DNA of 64,000 bases from Sipunculus nudus (lineage: Eukaryota; Annelida; Sipuncula; Golfingiida; Sipunculidae). Shown here one piece after another: positions 46,501 through 55,509 of the stretch. The translations under genes and the position numbers were made by a program. The DNA is taken from assembly GCA_026874595.1 (NCBI GenBank), contig CM049318.1:22607456-22671455 (forward strand), written 5' to 3'. The notes under the pieces were generated by a model. That model did not search any database. It was not told the DNA's origin and saw only the letters and a program-made list of their open reading frames with translations. Positions within the stretch are counted from its first letter, which is position 1. The number at the start of each line of letters is the position of its first letter.

Positions 46501-46677
46501 CTGAGCAGCTAAAACTTCTTTCTTTAATACAGTCTGTCATTTAGACGAATGGATTTTCATTCAGTCTGCTATGCGAAAATCATCAGAAATAATTATGAAA
46601 CTTAAGAATCATAACGAAAAGATACTTAAATATATCTTTTTTTTTTCAAAGAAATTATATCAGAAACTTACCCCCAT
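32733..46677 (-). CDS. GULO: L-gulonolactone oxidase-like gene, copy B (12 exons, complete)
   Basis: Coding exons: 46677-46672 (Met-Gly only), 42824-42723, 41809-41684, 40744-40650, 40000-39910, 39043-38858, 36924-36817, 35522-35446, 35086-34928, 34409-34248, 33573-33486, 32873-32733 (stop TAA 32735-32733). Sum 1341 nt, 446 residues, no internal stop. Exon phases equal those of copy A. Motifs: GDRHSFCGIACTDG with the candidate flavin-linked His55; DVTLAGVISTATHGSG; a hydrophobic exon 8-9 segment; D-x-R (Asp343, Arg345 in VDVRF) where copy A and vertebrate GULO have E-x-R; HWGK (397-400) instead of HWAK; a typical YPKWDDFCRVRKRLDP end. The donor after exon 11 is the poor GTTCCT; without splicing, the frame would stop 17 codons later and lose exon 12. 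The first intron is 3.8 kb and the exon 1 call is the least certain. In exon 6, 47 of 62 residues match copy A and 55 of 62 match copy C. Substrate may differ from copy A. Confidence 0.88.
34025..34102 (+). repeat. tRNA-like fragment followed by a T-run
   Basis: GTGTTCAAATCGCACC fits a pol III B box with T-stem, and a T-run follows (34089-34098). The upstream A-box candidate (TTAGCAAGCGCCCTAAACG) is weak. It may be the relic of a tRNA pseudogene or SINE within intron 10 of copy B. Confidence 0.3.
36422..36698 (+). mobile_element. MITE with perfect 12-bp inverted ends and TA target duplication, copy 1
   Basis: TGGTTCTCAGGC (36422-36433) and GCCTGAGAACCA (36687-36698) are perfect inverted repeats, flanked by TA on both sides (36420-36421 and 36699-36700). 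The element is 277 bp with no coding capacity, inside intron 7 of GULO copy B. TA duplication points to a Tc1/mariner-type transposase acting in trans, which is inference. Confidence 0.82.
37133..37275 (-). mobile_element. tRNA-like short element with TGTGTTA/TAACACA ends, copy 1
   Basis: The ends TGTGTTAC and ATAACACA are inverted repeats. Inside, on the minus strand, lie an A-box-like TAGCGAAGTGGTTGGTACGC (37233-37214) and a B box GGGTTCGAATCC (37191-37180), spaced as in a tRNA gene. The clover-leaf does not close, so it is tRNA-derived rather than a tRNA gene. It lies in intron 6 of GULO copy B. Confidence 0.65.
37394..37549 (-). mobile_element. tRNA-like short element with TGTTAC/GTAACA ends, copy 2
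   Basis: This is a direct repeat of the element 260 bp to the left, with about 85-90% identity over the shared part by eye. It has the same tRNA-like boxes (B box about 37440-37451) and perfect 6-bp inverted ends, TGTTAC and GTAACA. It carries an extra AGCATCACTAGGGAGACAGA before the right end. Confidence 0.68.
38338..38597 (+). repeat. Dispersed repeat of the CAGCTGA family, short copy
   Basis: Left end ACTAGAGATTCATGGGCCATG followed by ACGCTCAGATGA; right end CAGTCAGCTGAGCTAATAAA. Only 260 bp, without the GGACGG tail. Located in intron 6 of copy B. Confidence 0.5.
41921..41971. repeat. (TA)n microsatellite in intron 2 of copy B
   Basis: About 25 TA units, 110 bp upstream of exon 3 on the gene strand. 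Confidence 0.9.
43533..43605. repeat. (TC)n-(TA)n compound microsatellite in intron 1 of copy B
   Basis: About 25 TC units followed by TA units. Arg-Glu and Tyr-Ile frames across it are artefacts. Confidence 0.92.
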
Positions 46678-49600
46678 GGTCTTTGCTGATGTGTAAACGT
46701 AGCTCAAGCGTGTGTAGTTTTTACTCCTGCATAGTCCGACCGGCTGGGCGTAACTGTAGACGGCCTGGACAAAGGTGTTAGTTATTTTTGACGGAGCCAG
46801 GAGCCAAAATAGTGATGACCTATATATGTCACGGGACCGCGGATAGTTAGAACCTATACATGTATCTGCAACCTATTTATGTTGTATGAAAAAGCTTAAA
46901 CATTCTTGTACACATACATGAGTCTTCTCCTTGATAAATAAAAAAAAGTTAGGCTCTAACAAATACGCAATGTCGTATTATTGGGAATATAAAGAAGATC
47001 TGTAAAGTATGAAACAAAATTAAAAGACAGTGTGCTTGTTTTAACAGAAAACGAATCAGGAAATAACACTTGTTAGAGACTTTTTATATTAAGTTTTATA
47101 TAAACGCAAACATGGAAGATTAAATATGAATGTTATTGCAGTACAACAAAGTGTATTTCAACAGATTAAATTTTGAAATATTTAAAAGTAATGGAATTAT
47201 TTTTAGTATAATGAATTAAATAATACACTCATTGATAAAACTGCAAGTTTTGATTCAAGGGGATCGTCTACATATAAATGGTTTCTAATATCATCAACGT
47301 ATTTTCTATTAACATGCCTGGATTGGAAGAAAATTACATATGGGCACTGAATAGTATGGTTTTATATCAATCATTTCCCGTGAAAATACACTACAAGTAC
47401 TAACAAGATTAATATGGGATGTATATGTAATATATATCCCCATCTTTTTGTAACTAACATGACGTACAGTTACACACTTACAGTTACACTCTTCTTATGT
47501 TTTATTGATTTTGATAATTCTGCTAATACATTCCGTAATCGAGATGGTCAAACACATGTTGCTGCTTAACACTAGACTTAAACGAAATCTGATATAAGAG
47601 AATAAATCATATTTTGCAGCCAATTTAATTTCATGTAAAACGATAAAAATACGCTACAACTTTTTCAGAATCTGAATATAAACAAATATCACAGAGGCGC
47701 AATTGCAAGGACAGGACACTTAACACATGTGTGTTTTATGAGTGTAACAATTATCGCTCCTAAATATTCGAATGGTGTCTGCAGAGTTACTACTAGAGGT
47801 ACATGTATTGTACCGTCTTAGGAGGTAGAGCTTTTGAGATTCAGGGGTACAGCACTGGACTAAAAGCCGGGAGATTGTGAGTTCGAATCTAAGCCAAGGC
47901 AGATAGTGTTTTTACGGTCGGTCAAACTCAGAGTGAACGCTCTACAGACTAAATGGGAAGGCCATGCCCTTCTGCTTCACTCACAGACGGGTACGTCTTT
48001 TCGGTGGCGTGACCCAGCAATTGGGACAATTATGCACCAAGGGCCTGCAGGTGCAGTAGTCACCGGGCCTGGTTAATGCCAGCATATGAAATGAGAGGAA
48101 GCGTGTGATATTGTCCTGTCGCGTTGTTTAAAAGCGGAATGGTATTCTGCAGATGTATATATACGTTGTTAAGAAAGCTTTAAAAATAAAAATAAGAGTA
48201 AAAAAAAAGACAAAAAATTATGAATTGTGTTAAGGAAACTGCTGCTGCTGCTGCTTGCTGCTGTGTTTTCTAGAATATATATGTACACTAACCTAATGAT
48301 AAAGAAACGCAATTTTTTTTTACATAAGCATGCATGATACTTTTTTTTTATCAAGACTGATCTGCATTAAACTGAACATTAACAAATACATATCCCTTTA
48401 ATTTCATAAAATCATTTATGCTGAAAGATTGTTTATCAGGAGGTCTATCAGGAGTTAACTACGTTATATGCGGCGAACGTGCTCAGGAGCCTGGATACCA
48501 GCGTAGCCTTGTCGAGAGAGCACGGGAGCACTGGCTTATTAGGTGCTTGCCTTTATTGCCGTATATGATAGAAACTTCTATGTCCGCTCTTCTAGATATA
48601 AATAGCTTGAATTACACAGACGTCAAACAGGCTTCAAATGATTCATTCAAGCAAAGGTATTTTCTCTTTTCTTTCCATTGTCACATACGCGGGCCATGCG
48701 GTTATTGGTCTAGTTATAAACATTATATTTGGCTCAGGCATTTTATAACAGTTATGTAGTTATATTTCATGTCTTAATTATTATTTTGCCTGATAGATAA
48801 AGATTCATGTGAACCATAAGACTGGCTATTCGTAGGATAACATCATTTTTTTTAGTAAGGAACAGAAAAACATAATGTGGAATACACAGGACTGACTGCA
48901 TCGTTTAAACAGTGACGTTAAGAAAATGCTATGGCCGGCAATAAAAATACTGTAGCGATAAATCATTAAGACAAGCTGTAGATTCAGATAGTATCGTGGA
49001 CTTTAATATTCGTGGTTTTTGTCCAAAAAGCATTCCTTGGGGTATTTAAATTTCTGGTAAGGGAAGGAAAATTTAAGCAATTCGTGGTTTATCTTCATAT
49101 ACACAATAACGACGAGAACACATATACCTGTGACTTGACCAATCACACCTGTTCCTTATACAGTCGGTCAATGTTGAATACAACAAGATCTATTGAGCCA
49201 ATGAAAGGACCCAGCCATCTGATACAGACTAAAACATGCTTGACCTTACATTTGACCGTCAACTCCTTATACCTGGGTGACCAGTAAATGTAATAAACAT
49301 GTGACTCTCGACCCCTGGGACTCATGTCTTATTTCAGATTGCAATAATGGTCAATCCTCCGATTCATGCACGTAATCCTTTCGCATAATGTTAAAAAGGC
49401 AACAACTTATGTCTGTGCACTATTATCGAGCTTTTACCTCTGCAACATATCAATGGTAGCACGTGCACAAGTTTCTATTAATATTTAACCGCGTCACGGA
49501 TATTTCATCACGAATTGGTCCGCCTGTTTATCAATATAAAACATCTGTTTCACGGACAAATGCCAATTGTTGGTTATATTTGGATCCGATGTTGTCGAAG

Positions 49601-50662
49601 CATCCTATAAATTCACTGTTGTCTTAATTGTTGTAATTTTTTTTAAAGTGCGGATTATGTAGCTTGCGTTCGACTGGATATTGTGCCTTGTATAAAAAGG
49701 ACTGGCAAATATCAATACACTTGTAGACGAGATTTCACTTGAGGAGAATGTGCCATACAAACAAGCCTGACCAAGCCAGAGCCTTCTACGGGAACTACTA
49801 AACCGTGACGGACACGTGCTGGGCCATTCATCTGCTCCAACTTCAAAGTTATCACATCCGATCCCACCATAATTACAGAAAAAACACAAACCTTTCCTTA
49901 ATCAGAGCAAATATGAAATGGGCTCACAATTAAGTATTTTTTATACTAAAATTCGGAAGAAGTACCGCGTCTCAGTAATGGTTCACTTTTATGCAAGGAA
50001 TGTAATCCACAATATTCGGAAGAAGTATTCTTTACATTCTTGTCTCAGTGTGATGCAAATAAGGCCCTTGTCTTCCTAAGCCAATGAAAAACTGTGCCGC
50101 GGTAACTGTGGTTACGCTATTTGAAAATGCGTAGCGGATCGTGTTTGTTGTTACATAGCTACTGCATTGGACGATAAAAATGTGATATTGTTCTTGAATA
50201 TTTTGCCTGATATGTTGAAAAAGGAGATTTTTTTCAGTTTAAAATCAAAGTTTGACAGGGCATCATTAAAATATAAATGGTCGTTTCATTGGCCGCGTTC
50301 GAGCGCTTTTAAGGAAATAAAGGAATAAAAAAACTAAATACTTATTAATCACGGTCAGTATCAGTACTTTACAGGAAATATAATTCAGCGCATTTGCCAT
50401 ATGTACCAATGACATTCATAAAACACTGAAAATAATAACAAGCCATTTTATGAACCTTTATTGAAAACTCACCGGCCAACTTTAATAACTATTGATGGAG
50501 GCGACTTACAACTGCCGGCTATGACATTTTTGCACGTGGGATTTATTTATTGTCGAAATCATAAATTCATGGATTACCTTGAAACACGATAATAAAATCC
50601 CAACTTATATATCCGAATCGACATTTATTTATTTATACCATTTATTTAATGCACAAACCCTA

Positions 50663-50696
<34 letters not shown>

Positions 50697-51433
50697 CTCC
50701 TCTATAATATGGTATAATTAATTATTAACAATATGGGTACATGGCCGTGAGTGGAAAAAAAGTTGAAATAGACCTTTACCAGCCATGCTGTGGCCGATCA
50801 AGAAACTAATCTAAACTAGTTGTTTACATTTTTTTATTTAGCAATTTTATATCAATGACAAGGAATAAAACAAAATAATATATCAATTCAATATATTGAG
50901 TGGATATTTCACGGCCATTGTGGCTTTAAAACATTCCACGTATGGAGTTTAAAAATAGATGTGGTCTAAAATGTGTATCTTTATTTGTTGCCTATCTAAC
51001 AGTTTTAGATTTAAAAAAAAATAATGTACATTGTTAATTTAATACCCTATAAAATCATATTACGGTTAGCATTTCAATGCATTAAAATAGCTGGGGTGTG
51101 TGTGTGGGGGGGGGGGGGATATCCTTATTTAAGCGTGATACCTTCATTTATGCTACAGTCTATCACAGTTATGGTACAAAAAGTTAAGTCAAATACGTTT
51201 TAATTTCTTTATAAAATAAATTTGTATGAGAAGTTTTCGGGTATGCAAGGGATCGTAGAGTGGCAGTTTGTAAAAAAAAGTTGTTCAGATAAACGACATT
51301 AAACTGTTCTACGCATAAACTTGAGTCAATTCTAAGACCTTAAATGTTCGGGTATCATGATGTTTGACCCTTGAATAATCTTACCTTTTCCAAACCAAGA
51401 GAAACGTGAATAAATTACGTATAACTGGAAAGC
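46678..51433. other. 5' flank of GULO copy B and intergenic DNA
   Basis: The region just upstream of 46677 (46680-46800) is GC-richer and open in the frame of the Met-Gly start; it is probably 5' leader. The rest is AT-rich and contains a SINE-like element (47815-48150), a (GCT)n-like run (48241-48256) and short open frames (for example 48418-48759 on the plus strand and 49889-49605 on the minus strand) with no motif I recognise. Confidence 0.45.
47815..48150 (+). mobile_element. tRNA-derived SINE-like element
   Basis: The 5' part reads like a tRNA: GGGTACAGCACTGGACTAAA (D arm to anticodon arm), AGCCGGGAGATTGT, and a B box GAGTTCGAATC (47879-47889). A unique body follows (CTACAGACTAAATGGGAAGG, CACTCACAGACGGG, GGTGGCGTGACC). 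The middle of the body matches the fragment at 11390-11530. Confidence 0.6.
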
Positions 51434-52410
51434 AAACAAGGACCTATGGGTCATGCCCCTCAGCCGATTGACATTTAAACATGTTCTTGCACAGCCAAGT
51501 CATTAAGATAATCTAGGTGGCATCATCGTTCATGCATATAAGTTCATCAAGATCCATAGGCACACCAATTAATGACAGTCAATTCAGCGGTTCCTAAGGA
51601 ATCTGGCAATTGGTGTGAAATTATGCCCCGTAACTTGTAGGATATAGGTCACAGTGACCTAACTTCAGGTTTCTCAGGGGAACTTTTAAAGAACTCTTGG
51701 GATAAGTTAGAAGGTTCTAGGTCTAACAGTTATGATTTGCCCCATGCTTTGGTATCAAATTTTCAATTATTCCTGCGGGGGGTGGGGGGTGGGGGAGGGG
51801 TGTGTGCTTATAAGCCACATAGCTCTGAGAATATGGGTAACAGAGACCTAATTCCAGGTTTCCTCGGAGACTTCTCATGGATCTCCCAGGATGTCAAATT
51901 AGAAGATTCTAGGTATAATGGTTATGATTCGGGGGGGGGGGGGGTCAAGTAAGAAGATTTTAGGTCGTGTGGTAACGATTTGTGTCCTGTAAACGGAAAA
52001 AAGAGAAAGAAAAACGCATGAAATTCGAACAAAATCCAAGGTGGCGCCACTAGTTTTCAGGAAATGATAAAACAACCCAGGATCTATTTGCCTGTAAAAC
52101 AATCATGGTGATCAATGCATTAGTTGTTCATTTACTTGAGTTTTTGTATCAATTTTTTATTGATTCTTGGGGGTACTTCTGAGTTCTATAGCAAGAATGA
52201 TATGGGTAACAGAGACCTACTTTGCGGTTTCCAAGGAGATTTTTTTATTCATGAACCTCCTTGCATGTCAGGTTAAAAGATTCAAGGTCCAGCGATTACG
52301 ATTTGAGCCTGGTTAACGGACGGACAGACACATAGACAGGCTGACAGACGGAAGACAGACAAAGAGTGATTGCTATAACTAAGATGACTTTTAGTCAGCT
52401 TAGCTAAAAA
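51434..52410 (+). repeat. Dispersed repeat of the CAGCTGA family, copy with three internal repeats
   Basis: Left end AACAAGGACCTATGGGTCATG followed by CCCCTCAGCC. Right end: GGACGGACAGACACATAGAC, then GCTATAACTAAGATGACTT and TAGTCAGCTTAGCTAAAAA. Inside, a ~95-bp unit (GGTAACAGAGACCTA ... TTAGAAGATTCTAGG ... GGTTATGATT) occurs three times, starting near 51646, 51835 and 52204. Two G-runs interrupt it (51778-51799 and 51931-51943). Confidence 0.6.
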
Positions 52411-52549
52411 CAATACTAATGTTCCTACCCTGTTGTGTGCATTATGAGAAAAAATATGAGCTGTTACAGCGAAATTCATATGGTAATTTTTCCCTATAAG
52501 AGATGTGAGTAAACCCATAATCAGAACCTAAATCCAAACACACACACAT

Positions 52550-52601
<52 letters not shown>

Positions 52602-53108
52602 GATGTTGACATTTTAAGCATGTCAAATTTTGTAGAGGATAATGACTCACAGGCCCTTGAGGAATTGCTATATCAAATGGTCAAATTGGTTTACCAACCC
52701 CAACACCATGTGCAGAATGCAAAGGTCCTTGTACGCTTTACACTACCCTTCACACAAGCATACACATAATGGGTAAATATATATATTTTTTATATTTTCA
52801 TTGCCACAAACAAAAAACTCATGTAACCAATATAACACAAATTCGGTCTGTTTTGTAAGTTACATGTTAACGTCTATTATTATTGTACAACCATATCTCT
52901 GACGTCTCCTCTCAGTCACTCATAGTTGAACTCATTCTCCGGCAGATGGATCTGGGCTACAAAACAAACTTCTACGTGTCCATCTTTAAAGAGGATAGAT
53001 CACATCAGCGTTAAATGTATAATGAAAAACTGCATATACAAATGGATTGCATGTTGATACATATGTAGACGGGTTGATCTTCCTCAATAAAAAGTATTTC
53101 TCCTCTAA
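52411..53108. other. Intergenic DNA with a (CA)n-(TA)n microsatellite
   Basis: A (CA)n run passes into TA repeats at 52538-52599. No gene is recognised. Confidence 0.55.
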
Positions 53109-53240
53109 TTATGCATGGGCGCTTAAAACGTTCTCCATGTAGCGAACAACCCCCGAGGGTCAAGTCGCTTTTTTACTAGGCAATATTCGTCCCACTTTAG
53201 AGTTAATATCTCTCAAATGTTTTCTTAACAGTTGATTATA
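53109..53240 (-). pseudogene. GULO: Relic of the last exon of a further GULO copy
   Basis: On the minus strand the sequence reads KWDEYCLVKKRLDPRGLF, then after a 7-nt deletion RYMENVLSAHA and a stop (TAA 53111-53109), matching the last exon of copies B and C (KWDDFCRV-x-x-RLDP-x-GMFLNRYLE). The upstream part (53200-53240) aligns only loosely and with a 1-nt shift. No acceptor site and no other exon of this copy can be found nearby, so it is a decayed remnant. A partial duplication of only the 3' end is possible, but loss of the rest of a full copy seems likelier. Confidence 0.8.
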
Positions 53241-55509
53241 AGATGAACATATCAATGTACATGAGGTTGCAAGTAAACTGTTAAGGTAATTAATTATATT
53301 TAATCATCAATAACTGTGAACGCATCTTATTCCTAAAAAATGTATTGCGTATTACATCATGTATATTAACTGTCGGTTCTAAGTTGTAATCAAAATATAA
53401 AAAAATAAAAAAAAAAACATTGTAAATTAATCGATAAAGCCATTCTTGGTTTGGTTATAGATAAGGAATTTTCTTAGATTCGGTGTGTCAATTGTTTTGC
53501 ACGTAAAATAGGTCAGAGGTAGCACTAGTTATATTATCTCTTATCACATTGAATGAATCATTGTAATCTTCATTGGTGTATGTGAATTCTGAACTAATAT
53601 GATAAATAATAAATTAACTATGTTCAGTCTTTTATTTTGATTTCTTCAAACTGTAGTTATCAACATCAGATCAAATGCATTGTTCTAATAATAAATCTAA
53701 TGTTGCTTCTTTTTTGTTAACTCACCAATAGTAAACTACATGGTCAAAAGTACTGCTTTAAAACGAACCAACTGTTTCAGTAATACAACGGCTGATATAT
53801 GATAAGAAGTGGTAATACTACTGTTTGAACCAATAGCTAACACGGAATTAATCGCAGTTGAATTCAGGGTGTTTCGGATTCCCAATGATGATATTTAAAT
53901 GGTATCTGATTATCAGATCCAAACTGGCTTAACACAAAACATAAAAACAAAACAAAAATAAATAAAGTATAAAGGTATTTAGCTAATTATTAAGTTCTTA
54001 CTATAAATAATATTAATGTTCAATGCACGGGCAACCCTAAGCAGGAAACATTCAAGAAATCGAGGACCCAAGGCCGAGTACCTTAGTGCAGGTAAATAAA
54101 TGGCAGCAGTAGTAGAATTTAAAGTTAACTCTCACATGCAGACGCATGGGGAAGAAAATATAAAGAAGCTTAATCTGGCGCTGCATTTTAAAGAAATGTT
54201 CAGGGATTAGTCGTTAAATCTACATAAGTCTTTATTTCTTATGTGTACATTTTATCTGATAACCGTTTTATCTTTTTCAAAGTAGCTGCTAGTGTTCCAC
54301 CTTAAACGTTTAGTCATAACTGGAACTTAATATGTAATATTTACTTTAGTCCATTTAGTTCTAGTTTTAAATACCAGGTATTAATGCAGCTCTCTGTATT
54401 ATAATTTACAGGAACATTGACAACGTGACTTGTATGGGCATGTAGGCTGAAAGTATGCCACCTGTGAACCAAATTATCCACTTTTTCCTAGATACGTTAG
54501 TCGATATAACAATCTGATTTTCATAGTATGCTTGAAGCTGGCCATATTAACTTCCTTTCTGTGGACAAGATGGTTTTGTTTGCAAATTTGAAGACAAAGT
54601 AAATACATTTTAGCAGAGTTCATTATTCCTTTAATTAATTCCAGATAAGCTCATTTTGACATATATATGCATTTCTACTGTGTGTAAATCCTATTGCCCG
54701 AGTCATAAATGTAAACATTCCGTGGCAAACGACAGAAATGTGTACATTCTCTGGGTCAAGTCATAGAATGCCTACATGTTGTAACCCATGTCACGAAATG
54801 TGTATGCTCCGTAACCAGGGTCATGGAATATAATAATTCCACTGAATGAGTCATCACATCAATATACTTGTTAAACATGTCGAAAGAGAATTTTGTAACA
54901 AATACATGTATACTTTTTCGTATACCACATCTACAATGTGTCAATACAGTGTAAAAATACATAAATAGTCGATTATGTATATCCGCTTATATGTATGTTG
55001 ACGTTATATTGTTGAACTTGTAGTTCAGTTTCCATAATTGAGTGGAAAGAATGTTGAGTGTCTCAGATATCCTGACTTATTACAATATACTGAGCGGTAT
55101 TTACGTAAAATAATTATTGCATGTCGATACCGTGAAGAAATATATCATAACCACATTCAGTATGAATATTGAGAACAAAATAACGCTGGATTTGAAACCG
55201 CCATGCAAGTAACATTTTTTAAGGTCAGAGTGGAGCCGAATGATATGTTCAATACTACACGGGATACACAATATTTCTACCTTGTCCAGGAATCTGTTTC
55301 GTCAATTTATCTTCAATGACCATTTCACTCATTCTTCACCAGATGCCTCTCCAGTGCGATGCAAACTGTCAGGTGCTTTGTTCAGACTGTGAGAGATGAG
55401 TCTAGGGTTACAGGAATAAGTAGAAAAATAGATTGTATAAACATGTGTTAAAATGTGCATGTTAATTATTCTTCATAAATAAAACGTCTGTATGTATATA
55501 CGTTCCACC
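53241..55509. other. Intergenic DNA downstream of GULO copy C
   Basis: AT-rich, with no coding exon and no structured repeat that I recognise. I searched this stretch for further GULO exon remnants belonging to the decayed copy and saw none. Confidence 0.5.

Noticed and set aside
48418-48759. 113-codon plus-strand open frame
   Set aside because: It has no recognisable motif, no splice context and no homologous copy in the window; consistent with chance.
49605-49889. 94-codon minus-strand open frame with a Cys/Ser/Arg-rich start
   Set aside because: No conserved motif, no Kozak or splice evidence. I could not tell it from chance.
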